Shown: positions 34,740-45,989 of the stretch, one piece after another | How positions within the stretch are numbered: the first letter of the stretch is position 1 | Layout: each line of letters begins with the position of its first letter | Source: Branchiostoma belcheri | Lineage: Eukaryota; Chordata; Leptocardii; Amphioxiformes; Branchiostomatidae | Assembly (NCBI RefSeq): GCF_001625305.1 | Contig: NW_017803824.1 | Location: 124,001 to 188,000 of the forward strand | DNA length: 64,000 bases | Direction: 5' to 3' | Notes under the pieces: model-generated | What the model was told of the DNA's origin: nothing | The model's database searches: none | Seen by the model: only the letters and a program-made list of their open reading frames with translations | Made by a program: the position numbers and the translations under genes

Positions 34740-35004
34740 GGTGGGGTCGTGTGGCGTAGCGGCAGAGTGCGCGACTCGGAACTTAGAGTCCCGGGTTCGA
34801 GTCCTGACATGCCACCCATCTTGTGCCCTTAGGAAAGGCACTTTACACGACTTTCCTCACTTCGCTCAGGTGAAAATGAGTATTGTCATGTCATGTACTA
34901 GTATTTGTCCCCTGTGCTGGTGGCGGCATTAATATAAGTTGAAAAGACTTGAGTGTGTCGTCACCACGTCTGGTGATTACATGTTGGAATAAAAAAAAAT
35001 AAAA
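34740..35004 (+). mobile_element. tRNA-derived SINE just upstream of DNAJA3
   Basis: The head resembles a tRNA gene with an A box (TGGCGTAGCGG, 34752-34762) and a perfect B box (GGTTCGAGTCC, 34794-34804), but it does not fold as a complete tRNA and runs on into a body with AGGAAAGGCACTTTACACG and an A-rich tail. It is flanked by a 12-base duplication, AAACAGTCACAC (34728-34739) and AAACAGTCATAC (35005-35016), one mismatch. Related bodies in the opposite orientation are at 46905-47060 and 59020-59135, so it is a dispersed family. Confidence 0.85.
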
Positions 35005-35016
35005 AAACAGTCATAC

Positions 35017-36039
35017 CGTAGTTTTCAGACTTTTTGTGTATAAAGCATGAATTGATTGATTTATTGATTGATTGATCGATCGATACCAAGCAAAATAGAA
35101 AGACAAAATACCCACCTATATATCAGTAAATTACGATGGCATAGAATAAAGTCTCAAACTGCAAAGAAAACTCTAAGAATTTTTCGATATTTTTTTCCGG
35201 TAAAAGATATGTGGAGGAGTGCCAGACCTTAAGGACTCTCCAAGCTGAGGTTTAGGCTTTGGTTTATTTTTGTCGCGCTTTTAGGAATTATCGGGGTTTT
35301 CTTATTTTTGTACCTGTATCTTTTTTTCGGGGGCAATTAATTGATACTGTCGATTTGACACTGTCTTGCAGCCACCACAGAGTACAGTCTACTTGGAGAT
35401 TGTGAAGACTCCGCGTTGAATGATTTGCGGCCTGATCTTTTGTTGTGGGCGGTTGTCAGCGCGGTTTCACACATCATTTGGGAGTAATTCAGACCGACTG
35501 AGTTCGGTAAAATTGGATTTACGGTCGCGAAAATCGTTCAGCCAATTTGGCCGCATTAGTGTGGGTGCACGCAGGTGCGCAGCGATGCTTATGTAAGGGG
35601 GTGTAATGGAGTCTGTACCGCAGACATCCGGTAAGAACCTCTTTTCGGCCGCTCGGTTTAATATTGAGCCAGAGGTCAGCAACCGTAATGTCTTGTACAC
35701 GCACGTACGCGTACGTATTGTTTTTGAATAAGGGGACGGGTCATTGAGGCTTATTAAAACGGCGAATATAACCATCATATTCACAGCTTTTTCATCTGTT
35801 GTTTCTTTAGTACATGTATTTATAAAGATTCATATCATTATTCAGAGAAACATAAAACGACACAAATAAAAAGACAACCTGTTGTGACGGCGGACTCAAG
35901 TTATACGCAATTTATTTTCTCGCTGCCACAGATTACACATTATGGAAAATCAGAATATTTGACAAGACACTAAAACTGATGAATATGATACTAAATGAAT
36001 AGATACATAAAAGATGCCTATTTTGATTGAACTGGCGGT
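35017..36039. other. Intergenic stretch upstream of DNAJA3
   Basis: A (GATT)n run at 35045-35085. A moderately CpG-rich patch at 35395-35720 has no supported ORF. Confidence 0.5.
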
Positions 36040-37290
36040 GTGTTCTATGATAAATAATTTCTCAGAGAGATAAAAAAAAGAAACCATCAACCTAATTGTT
36101 TTCTTTGCGGCTGAACTGTGTCTATTTTCATTACACTTTGGTTGAAACAGCTTCAGCTGTTTTTCATATACCACATTCACATTGTGAATAATTTCTCTGA
36201 GAGATTAAAAAAAAAGAAACCATCAACCTAATTGTTTTCTATGCGGTTGAACGCTGTCTATTTTCATTGCATGTTGGTTGAAACAGCTTCAGTTGTTTTT
36301 CATATACCACATTCACCCACGCACAGTACTGTAACCATCCCGTGACAATACACGCATGCCGCGGGATATTTCTGCGTGGGAGACTGAATGCCGTCATATG
36401 TATGCTTCCAAACATGTTACTTCAGTTATTCTCCGCTAATTGAAAAGTAATTGAAAACGTGCTATTCTGACATCATTTCGGATCCCTTCAAAACAGCACA
36501 GCTAACCGTAAATGCACATTTTTTTCTAACCAAGGACATTACACATATCTATAATGTCCTTGTCAGTCAATGGTTGACCCAGTGAGTTTTGATATTTATT
36601 TCATTTACGGTGCATGTTTACTACGATCCGGATTCATTTTCATTACATGTTCATCGAAACAGCTTCAGTTGTTTCTCCTACCACATTCTCCTACGCAGAG
36701 CTATACACGCATGCCGCCCGGATAGCTGCGTGGGAGAATGCCGTCATATCATGTATGATTCCAAACATGTTACTTCAGTTCTCCTTCTCTGCTAATTGAA
36801 AACTGATTGAAAACGTGCTAAGTTGTTTAGACACAGTCACAATTTGAATCATTCAGGATCCTTTGAAAAACAACACAGCTAACTTTAATGCACATTTTTT
36901 TCTAACCAAGGGCATTATATATACCTATAATGTCCTTGTCATCACCAGTCAATGGTTGACCCAGTGAGTTTTGATATTATTTCATTTACGGTGCATGTTT
37001 ACTACGATCAGGATTCATTTTCATTACATCGAAACAGCTTCAGGACCCTTCGAATTCAGTTGTTTCTCATATCACATTCTCCTAGATCCTACGCAGAGCT
37101 ATACACGCACGCCGCCCGAATAGCTGCGTGGGAGAATGCCGTCATATGTATGATTCCAAATACTGTTGCTTCAGTTCTTCTTCTCTGCTACTAGTAATTG
37201 AAAACTAATTGAAAACGTGCTAAGTTGCTTAGACGCATCACGATTATTCTGCCTCTTTGAATCATTCAGGATCCTTTAAAAAACAGCACA
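36040..37290. repeat. Nested tandem repeats with short hairpins
   Basis: First a 140-base unit twice (36040-36180, 36181-36315), then a roughly 380-base unit about three times (conserved CACATTC...GCGTGGGAGA...ATGCCGTCATAT at 36306, 36680 and 37070). Each larger unit holds the pair CATTCTCCTACGCA / TGCGTGGGAGAATG. Confidence 0.8.
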
Positions 37291-37349
37291 GCTAACTTAA
37301 ATGCCCAGGCAAGAAACCTGCATGCCTTGGAGGCTAGGCCACTAGGCGC

Positions 37350-37654
37350 TTTTCCTAATCTCCAAGCAGATCTTTCGGTGGGGGTTAGAAACTCTCCAAG
37401 AAGAGGTTGTAGGGGAATGATCGTTAGATTTTTGTATATGGCAGTTTTTTTGTCTCTACTCGCCGGTGGCCGGCGACCTTCTCTGGCTAATGGATACTCT
37501 TGCCACCAAAAGGATCTGCGTGGAGATTAGGGGTAAGACTATCAAATTGGCCAGCCTGTATCCATTTAATTTCTTCGGTGGGGAAATGCAAATGGATACA
37601 GGCTGGCCAATTTGATACTGTCTTACCCCCACCGAAAGATCTGCTTAGAGATTA
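37350..37654. mobile_element. MITE with 30-base inverted ends
   Basis: Left CTAATCTCCAAGCAGATCTT then TCGGTGGGGG; right CCCCCACCGAAAGATC then TGCTTAGAGATTAG, two mismatches. Its right half contains an almost perfect hairpin (37532-37626, arms GTAAGACTATCAAATTGGCC and complement). Confidence 0.8.
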
Positions 37655-38048
37655 GCTTTTCCCCATGACTAGGATAAAATTGTCTGGATCGAGCCGAAAG
37701 CTGTTTTTCTTACATTTCTAATTATAGCTTTCTTGTCGCCTGAATTCGAAAACTGTCTATGCTATCTTTGTTACATTTCTAATTATAACTTTCTAATTTC
37801 TGCCGTCCTAATTCGAAAACCGACCCTGTAAAAACGCCTAGCGTGCGGTATTAACTGTTAAATGGAATTGGGTGGGCGGGTAATACAACCAGCACCGTAG
37901 AGAGACCGAGGAGCCAATGGTTTCCAGCTAGGCAATTAGCCCCATCCCGCGGCATGTCAGCCCTATATGCCAGAAAACTGGGCGATCAGAAGATAATAAA
38001 AACGACTCTGTGAGTTATGTCATATCATCCATGATATGATATGACACC

Positions 38049-38157
38049 TAGCCTGGGTACCATCCTATTTATAAGACAGGGCTCCCATACTCCCCCCTAA
38101 GAAATTTCGGTGGGAGTATGGGAGCCCCGGCATACAAATAGGATGGCACCCAGGCTA
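38049..38157. mobile_element. 109-bp foldback element with 8-bp duplication
   Basis: TAGCCTGGGTACCATCCTAT and its near-complement ATAGGATGGCACCCAGGCTA form one long hairpin. Flanks: ATGACACC at 38041-38048 and 38158-38165. Confidence 0.82.
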
Positions 38158-38819
38158 ATGACACCAAGGATCTGGCACAATTTCAAATATCACAAGTGCC
38201 ATAAAAAGAGGCGGTATCGCTCGTCAAGTAAATAATAAAAGCTGATCATAGTAGTACGGTTTGAGATTTATTTGAACCACCGAAGAGGTTGTTATCGCAC
38301 CTTATTACCCTCGCTTTTTATACAACATGCCACATTTATCGAACGCGTCTTACGCGATATACTAAGTAACTGCACGGAGGTAACAGAAAAGCAATCACAT
38401 GGTGACATTTTCGCGACATGCCATGACGAGAAAGGGAGCATGGCGGAGTGAGTGTGCTTATTTTGCCGTATATGTGTATGTTTGGCTGTTCCTTCAACTA
38501 TCAATTTTCTTATGATTTCTGTTTCGATAAGACTGGAACGAGGCGGTCGCACGGGTCGTTTTATTCTTCATCATCGGTTCGTTCAGACCCTCCCCGATAG
38601 CATTAGTGGTTTGTCCCTACAGGTTTACACGTTCGTCTTCATTTTCGTGTCGCATGTAACTACGTATTAAATGTACTAGTATCTGTGGCACCCAACCTAC
38701 GTGTTAAAACTGTAACGGTTACACGTATTTAAAAAAATTGACATGGTTTCAAACGTTTTTGGACAAAAATAACTTTTTTTTGGAGAAGGGGCCCCACACA
38801 GTGGAATTAACGTACTGCC

Positions 38820-39342
38820 CCCAGTTCTCGCGTTGTTTGACGCGCCACGAGAGTTCGCGCTCGGAACGAAGATGGCGGTGGACTCTTGCAGGTAGTCGCG
38901 CATTTCTTCGAACTGTAATAAACTTCTCAGCTCCTCGGGCGGCACGATCGGCGAGTGAACCCTCTACCGGAGGCGGTCGCAAGGCTGGACGGATATCACG
39001 TCTCAATATAACCGCTGGAGAAGGCGATTTCTTGCCGTTTTGCCATCGGTTCCAGAGCCGGGGACGTCAGTGTGAAGTGGGCGGGCTTCAGACCGTAACG
39101 GAGTGCCGAAGAAAAGCATCCTTGACTCTCGGTGATTTTCTATTCAGCAAAACCCGCCGTTGTTATAATATTCTTACGTGGATGACGTGCCCGTCGCGAT
39201 GACAATATTATACAGTCCTTAACGTATCATATCATATATCATATCAAGCCTGGAAAGCGAATTTGGAGTGCCATCGTCACTTGGCAGTGTAAACACACAC
39301 AACGATCGCCGGAAAAAACACGAGAAAGAGCTCCGCATTCTG
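38820..39342 (+). promoter_or_regulatory. CpG-rich promoter-like region, candidate untranslated first exon
   Basis: CpG density is well above the surroundings. It contains GAAGATGGCGG (YY1-like) at 38869-38880 and a strong donor, CATTCTG|GTAAGTAT, at 39342/39343. It could be the transcription start of the plus-strand WDR17 gene, whose first coding exon needs an upstream exon, which would imply a 15-kb first intron. This is an inference; no sequence evidence links the two. A minus-strand open frame here (PPEELRSLLQFEEMRDYLQE) has no good start. Confidence 0.35.
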
Positions 39343-42300
39343 GTAAGTATCAACCTTAAATTTACGAGTTCCAAACATTCCTACTAGCTTTGTTTACATC
39401 TACAGGGTTGCAATGTCGACACGAAACGGTATACCAGCTAGTGATTAATTAGATTATAGGATAATTAACAGCTCAAATTATGATTGGAGAAGGCAAGTGA
39501 TATCTTTGCACAAGTCATGGCACCTGGGATTCTATATGTTGTTGTCATGATCATTTTCTTATTTGCCCAAGCGTAACGCTCGCACACAATTATACTCCAG
39601 TGACCCTACAATTTTAGTACGTAACGTGGTAACAGAGAGACCACTTGTTGTCAACGTTTTTGGTAATTAGATTTAGTTAATTTACAGCCTTAATTAAACA
39701 GCGGGAGTGACTCGACAGGAACGCTGGAAGCCTTATAATTAAGGTTAAGTGTAACGTCAATATAAACAAATTGAAAAGTGGAGGGCACTTGTAGAATATT
39801 GCAGCAACACAGACCCTCACCTAGTTTTGCTGACATTTTTGCTCTATTGCTAAGATATTATAGAATGTCAGCAAAACCTAATTGCAAATCGCACCCCCTC
39901 TTTTGAATTTGAAATTCTGTTGCTAACTCAAAAATACAACAATGGTTGTATCAATTTTTGATGACACTTAAATGTCAATATAATATTTATGCCATAATCT
40001 TAAAAACACAAATATGTAGATCCATGTAATGGTTACTGGTATGCTTGCAGTGAAAAAAATAGGTGCACTGTCTGACTGTCAGCTCAATGTGGTTACAAGA
40101 GTGCTATCTAAACATACAGTTATGTACAACAAAGGTTTTATTAATTTTTCATGACACTTAAATGTGAAAAAATATTTCACATACCTCATTCGCTCCACAT
40201 ACTCAATGGTTGAACCTGTGAATGGTTATAGGATTTAATGACCAGGCCTTGTGACACCATATGTGATATACACCGAAGAACATGTGGGTCATTAACCCTT
40301 AATTAAAACACTGTCCCATCCAATATCACCCTCTGCTAACCATGTGCAACCAACTGTCTTACCCAACCAGAAACCACTTTTTTGTAGTCTCCATGGATCA
40401 TTCCTACGCCATTCAACAACCGAAATTGATGACTTTGCTCTACACACAAGCAAAATCAGTGAAGCATGTTATTATTGTGCAAAGTACAAATCGAACTGGT
40501 GGGAATTTTAATATAGGAAAACTGTAGGAACTTTTCTTGGCCATTTTAGAAATAGAAAACTGTAGATTATTATTATAAACCTAGCCTGTCCAAAGGCCAC
40601 AATTGATTTTTAAGCAAACATTGCTCTGTGTTTTCTGATGATTAAGCAATGGTTTACTGACATTTATTCACATGAAAATATGGAACTTTTATAAACTGTG
40701 GACATCATACATACTTGTAGATATTTTTCATGAGAACTAAGGTGTACGATGTACATTGTACAAGTGTAATGTTTTTTTTCAGCCAACCAAATAATTGCAG
40801 CCCATTTGTCTGGTGCAGTGTACAAATGTATTTCCTCCTCACCAACCATTTCCTTGAAAGTTGAAGTGGTCGTTGAGACCAGGTTTATTTGAAGAAGGTT
40901 CTCAAGTTTTATAATGCGGAAATAGAGCAAGTCTGTAGTGGTACTTGTCATACATGTGTGTCAAGTGTCACAGACATTTTTTTTCTATTGTTCGGATGGT
41001 TCGATGTTATGACAAAATGCTCTAAAAATTTGAAGGATTTTTTTTGTCATTTATAATGACAGCAACAAACATGGGAGATTTAAAAAATTTCAATGCAGAT
41101 AGTTAATTACCGCAAACAATTTGCAGCCAGAGATCAAAATTAATGATTCAATATTATGATCAATGCAAATTTGAATGGATTTTTTTTGTCATTCACAATA
41201 AAAGCAATAAACATGGGAGATTATATTTAAATAACAAACATGGGAGGTTTCAGAAATTCAACACCGATAATTACTGTAACCCATCGCAGCCAGAGATCTA
41301 GTCTAGCGCAGATCGCCCTTTCGCTCCGGTGAGTGGGCGTAAAATTGCCCGAACGACCTTTGATAGTTATTCATCCGGCGTTGGCAGAAACGTTGCGGGC
41401 AGACTCCTAAGTCCTTCATCCTTCCTTCAATACAAATGAGTACTTCCGACCACCGCCAGGTCCCAGACTGACAAGCTAAGAGACTTGGGAATTGACACAG
41501 ATTTCCAGACACCTTTGACCCAATTCTGGAGCCATGGTGTGTTCCATATAAGGTCGTGTGTGGGTGAAGAAGTGGGTCAGTTGCCTTGACGCAGGCTAAA
41601 GGATTGGTAGAAAATGCGGTTACCGATTGGGTACTCAATTTCACTTAGTATCAGGAACATTTTGACTTCTTGTAATACTGTATGAATGGTTATAGGTTGG
41701 TAGCCTGGTTACCAAACCTATCATATATAGCTCCCTAGTCCTACATCCTGTCCTATTTGCAGAGAGGATGTAGGACTTGGGAGCTATGATAGGTTTAGTA
41801 AAAAGGGCTAATGCTAGGAGGGACCAGACTTACAAGAGACTTGGGAATTGACACAGATTTCCAGTAACCTTTGACCTACTTCTGGAGCCATGGTGTGTTC
41901 CATATAAGGTCGTGTGGGTGTGAAGAAGTGGGTCATTTGCCTTGATGCAGGCTGAAGGATTGTTGGAAAATGCGGTTCCCGATTGGGTACTCAATTTCGT
42001 TTACTAGCAGTATCAGGAACATTTTGACTTCTTGTCATACTGTATATATGGATTGTTATAGGCTGGTAGCCTGGTTACCTATACCTTATTGGTACTACGG
42101 TATTATAGCTCCCGAGTCCTACATCCTGTCCTATTTGCGGAGAGGATGTAGGACTCCGGAGCTATAAAATAAATAGGTTTGGTAACCAGGCTAATACATA
42201 TAGGTTGGAGGGAACTTAATTTTGTGGCATAGGAAAGAAAATAACAACAACTTATTCACTCCATCCAGGTATAGAATGCGAATGGGTACCTGACTTCGAC

Positions 42301-42572
42301 TAGGGTCAGGTAAAACTTACTAAAACTTACTAGGGATGGGCTCCACTTTGCAATACCATGCCCTAGACACAGTGAACTAACAACCCACTGCCCCTACAAC
42401 CTCAAAAAGGCAATTGGTACTAGCTTCATCTTTTTTTGTGGACAGAAATTGTGAAATTACCGGCACGTCTGCATTGCAATTGGATATTGCTGAACCCTTG
42501 TCACAGACTGGTGCTGTTTGGTTCGCTGAAAATCCCATTTTCCCATCATGTTGGAAATTACAGTTCAATGCT
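39343..42572. other. Non-coding stretch, possibly WDR17 first intron
   Basis: AT-rich; the tandem duplication at 41461-42195 is the only ordered feature found. Confidence 0.45.
41461..42195. repeat. Tandem segment duplication, each copy ending in a foldback element
   Basis: 41461-41700 and 41823-42066 are about 90% alike (AGAGACTTGGGAATTGACAC, GGTGTGTTCCATATAAGGTC). Each is followed by a hairpin starting TAGCCTGGTTACC with arms CCTACATCCTGTCC/GGATGTAGGA (41701-41790 and 42067-42193). Another hairpin of the family is at 48810-48890. Confidence 0.75.
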
Positions 42573-42577
42573 GCTTC

Positions 42578-42747
42578 GCCAGTTAGTGACCAAGGACGCG
42601 TTGAACAACTCGGACAACGACAAGTGCAGACGAGGAGTTTTATTCCAGACGTGTTTACAACACGGAGTCGGTGTTAGGACTGACTCCTGGAGGGGTCACA
42701 TAAACTATGAGCGCACGGGCTCATTAGCATAACAAACTCTTAGTGGC
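42578..42747 (-). repeat. 3' LTR of the gag-only element
   Basis: 170 bases, apparently identical to 44778-44947. Contains an AATAAA on the minus strand. Confidence 0.9.
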
Positions 42748-43301
42748 GTGATTCCTTTTCTTCTTTCTTTGCTTCTTTCTTTCTATCTTTCTACGGAGGT
42801 TAACGTAACGTTTGAAACATATATTAGTATACTGGCTACTACATATGATATGCTTAGTAAAACAAAGTCTAGCTAACTTGAAACTTTAGAACTCAACAGC
42901 TCATGTTAAAGTGCACTACTGGAAACCAGTTGCAAACTTTGGTCTTAGTTTGATTAATCATGTTTAAATACAACTGATTATGTTTTAACAAGAGGTAACG
43001 AACTAGCCCTGAACTTGGCGGACCTTCTACTATCTTTTATCTATATCAGTATCTAAAACTAGGTCACTAACTAGCCTTGCTAGATGAGTCAAGATAACAA
43101 AATATATATCCTACTAGATACTGCATGTGAACATAAGAAAATACATGTATATCATCGTACTACATGTGGGTGGGAGATCACATATCATATTACGAGTGGG
43201 TCAGAGTTCAGAATGTTCGTCAAGTAGATGTTCAGGTAGCGATTTTAAATGTTCTGTAACAGGTACAGTTCAGTTCGCGGTGTGGCCGGTACAGTTCGGG
43301 T

Positions 43302-44204
43302 CTAGATGGCGTTATCACGGTGGTGTCTTGGTCGTAGTATGTACTCGCGATCGGCTTCCGGGAGGTGTGGGCAGGCACTCAAGTAGTGGTCGACGGAATG
43401 TCTGCCTGATTGCTTGCACAGAGGGCATTCTTTCTTGTTCTGGGGTTGCTGTCCCTGAAACTGTTTGCGGGGATGCTGCAGTCGCAGGGTTCTGATTTCT
43501 TCAGTACTGTGTAGTTCATCTAGCAGGGACTTAAGGGCCAATGAAATCTCAGGTTTGATAGAGGCGAGTGTCTTGTGCCTCAACTCTGCTCCATACCTCT
43601 GTTTTACTAGGGCAGGGAGATCTGTGTGTAGCATTCTCAGCCATAACAGTACTATCATGTTTTCCAATGATGGAGTGACTTCCTCGTCGGCGGTTACAGC
43701 TTCACCGAGATGGGTAATACCCCCCGCCCTGGTGAGTAAGTTGTCGTCTACGGCTGCAGTCAGCCGCTGGAATAAATCTTCCGGTTTCTCGTTTGGTTCT
43801 AACTTGACGCTAGCAATGTCCAAAAAGTACCCTCCTGTTGACTGAAAACCGAAGTGAAGCCGTATCGCTTGCCATATATCTGACAAAGAGGTACTTGCCT
43901 TGACTATACGGTTACGGGAAATGATGGGGCAGAAGTTAGCTATCTGTCCCAACATGAGGTCCAAGCTGGCCGCCTTCTGCGCCGCTGTTCGCCGTGCGTT
44001 TTCTGGGACAGGGTCGGCATCGTTCGCGAGACCGCGGTTCTCTACTCCTTTCTTTTGCCAGGTGAATCCGTCGGTCAGGAAAGGAGCAAATTTGGTGTCG
44101 AGGGACAGAACGTACACGAGGTTCGATCGCCAATTCTCGAAGGAGTTGATCGTCTCAGTCTTGGTTAAGCACCACTGGCGCGGAGCTCGAGTGGCGGTCG
44201 CCAT
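43302..44204 (-). CDS. Gag-like protein of the LTR element
   Basis: 300 residues from the ATG at 44204 (MATATRAPRQWCLTKTETIN; a longer frame starts 14 codons earlier). The N-terminal region is the alpha-helical capsid-like part (WRSNLVYVLSLD; IWQAIRLHFGFQ; EKPEDLFQRLTAAVDDNL). Near the C-terminus is a zinc-finger-like CPLCKQSGRHSVDHYLSACP (C-x2-C-x6-H and later H/C), as in gag proteins of marine invertebrate retrotransposons. It ends at a stop with no pol frame following. Intact over its length. Assignment to Ty3/gypsy rather than another LTR group is a guess. Confidence 0.85.
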   Translation of the reverse strand: MATATRAPRQWCLTKTETINSFENWRSNLVYVLSLDTKFAPFLTDGFTWQKKGVENRGLANDADPVPENARRTAAQKAASLDLMLGQIANFCPIISRNRIVKASTSLSDIWQAIRLHFGFQSTGGYFLDIASVKLEPNEKPEDLFQRLTAAVDDNLLTRAGGITHLGEAVTADEEVTPSLENMIVLLWLRMLHTDLPALVKQRYGAELRHKTLASIKPEISLALKSLLDELHSTEEIRTLRLQHPRKQFQGQQPQNKKECPLCKQSGRHSVDHYLSACPHLPEADREYILRPRHHRDNAI

Positions 44205-44777
44205 GATGTCAGAACAAAGAACAAAGGAACTGACCGAGAGAAGCACGTGCGTTCGTCTGGGCGATGCAGGAACACGCCTTGTTTTGGTGCAGTTCGGTTG
44301 CGGACCCGGCGCAAGCTGTCTTCCTAAACGAAGGTTGGCCCAATCCGTCCGGTGCGGGGAACTCTCTTGGTTCGGTCGCCAACCGGCACGAAATTGTCCT
44401 CTTCGGGGAAGGGCTGCCCGGATGCGTGGTTGAACTCACAAAGGAACAAGATGGCGGGCGCGCTGCACTACCGGATGTGGCCGGAGACTGTCGATTCTCC
44501 GCCGGCTGGAATAACTGTGGACAGTCCTCCCGGTTGCGTCTTGGAGCCCCGTCGGTCGCCTCCCTGGGTGTGCCGTCGCCGAAAGTGGTTCCGCATGGAA
44601 TGTGGCGAAAGGCTGGGGGTCAGGGAAGACTTGCTGACCTCGGGTGACTCTTTCTGCGGTCAAAGGAGGGTGTCTGTCCGCCTCGCTGCGTGTCGCTCTC
44701 CGGATGCTTTAAGGTGCGATCTCTTGGACGAAGTTTTGACGAAGCATGGGTTGGACGTTTCCCAGCGCTGCCGCCAC

Positions 44778-44947
44778 GCCAGTTAGTGACCAAGGACGCG
44801 TTGAACAACTCGGACAACGACAAGTGCAGACGAGGAGTTTTATTCCAGACGTGTTTACAACACGGAGTCGGTGTTAGGACTGACTCCTGGAGGGGTCACA
44901 TAAACTATGAGCGCACGGGCTCATTAGCATAACAAACTCTTAGTGGC
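44778..44947 (-). repeat. 5' LTR of the gag-only element
   Basis: 170 bases, the mate of 42578-42747; promoter side of the element on the minus strand. Confidence 0.9.
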
Positions 44948-45069
44948 GCTTCTGAAATGTTCTTGTGATTGAATCAAGTCGGGTGCACGGGCAATTCATC
45001 TCAAGTAGGGACTACCAGACAATTACGTGCAATAAGCCTAGGATGTGAGTGTGCAACACTATGACTTTT

Positions 45070-45443
45070 CAGGGCTCGAAATACTGGGTGCATGCACCTT
45101 AGTGCACCCAAAATTGGAGCTGAGCCTGTGTACCCAATGTTTTTTCAAATATGTACAAATATTTTTGTAGGTATTTTTGTTCATATCAAATGTATATAGT
45201 ATGCAGGATATTCTTGGCATCTAAGTGTCAGAAAAATAATAAAATCTTTGTTGTAGTACGTGTTTATTACTGTTTAAGATTTTGAAGTTAGCTCCCATTT
45301 CAGATTCAAGCTCAGAAGAGGAGCAGTAAGATCTGTAATTAAGTTTTGTTTTATATTGTGTACCCCCAAAAAATTTTCTGCACCCAATTTTTTAGGTGGG
45401 GTGCACCAGTGCACCTATTCCCAAAAATGAATTTTGAGCCCTG
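45070..45443. mobile_element. Inverted-repeat element with a 15-bp direct duplication
   Basis: Ends CAGGGCTCGAAATACTGGG and GAATTTTGAGCCCTG. The flanks are a perfect 15-base direct repeat AACACTATGACTTTT (45055-45069 and 45444-45458). No coding capacity. The termini belong to the GTGCAGGT family, although the interior uses TGCACCC modules. Confidence 0.8.
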
Positions 45444-45989
45444 AACACTATGACTTTTGGACTTGATGTGATGTGCATTGTGATTTTGAAATTGGGGTCA
45501 GGACAGAAATCGAAAATGTTACCAGGGTCCAATGGTTAGACCAATATTATAATTACCAAGCAATCATCTACACGTGACCACAATTGTACATGTGGTAAAT
45601 CTTGATAAAATGTCTCATATGGAAAAGAAGGTGTACATTGTACATAATTGTAAAGTTGAAGTCAGGACAGTGAACGTTTAGTGTATAACTATAACTATAA
45701 GACGGTACCAATGTCATTTACTAAGCTTTTAAGTTTTACTTGTACCATTAGACAGAAAACATGTCTATAAAATTTGGTATAAACTGCAATTACACACCTT
45801 GACAAGGCGACTGATTGTTTGAAACTGCTTTCATGTATCTATCTGATGATCCAATAATAAAAGATGACAGTATCTAATGCCCTTCAAGTATCATCACATT
45901 ACAGTAGGGAATATCCTAATTGCAGGATGTCTGAGCCTGTACATTTCAGATTATACAGGATTAGTTTTAGACAGGTATATATATCATAT

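Larger units (their letters stand above)
42578..44947 (-). mobile_element. LTR retrotransposon carrying only gag
   Basis: Direct repeats of 170 bases (42578-42747 and 44778-44947) that look identical bound a 2.0-kb interior. A perfect 5-base target duplication GCTTC flanks it (42573-42577 and 44948-44952). On the minus strand the 5' repeat is followed after one base by TGGCGGCAGCGCTGGG, a possible tRNA primer site; the 3' repeat is preceded by a long purine tract (AAAGAAAGAAGAAAAGGAA), and the repeat has an AATAAA. The repeat ends are GCCA/TGGC, not TG/CA. The only ORF is a gag; there is no protease, reverse transcriptase, RNase H or integrase, so it must rely on another element. The identical repeats suggest a young insertion. 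Confidence 0.9.

Noticed and set aside
34741-34815. tRNA gene with B box GGTTCGAGTCC
   Set aside because: Arms do not pair into a full cloverleaf and the sequence continues as a SINE with A-rich tail and target duplication.
38697-38945. Minus-strand frame PPEELRSLLQFEEMRDYLQE
   Set aside because: An in-frame stop lies just upstream, there is no ATG before the interesting part, and no splice site or family was recognised.
43465-44786. Several plus-strand frames of 120-177 codons
   Set aside because: They lie opposite the gag ORF and its leader; no independent support.
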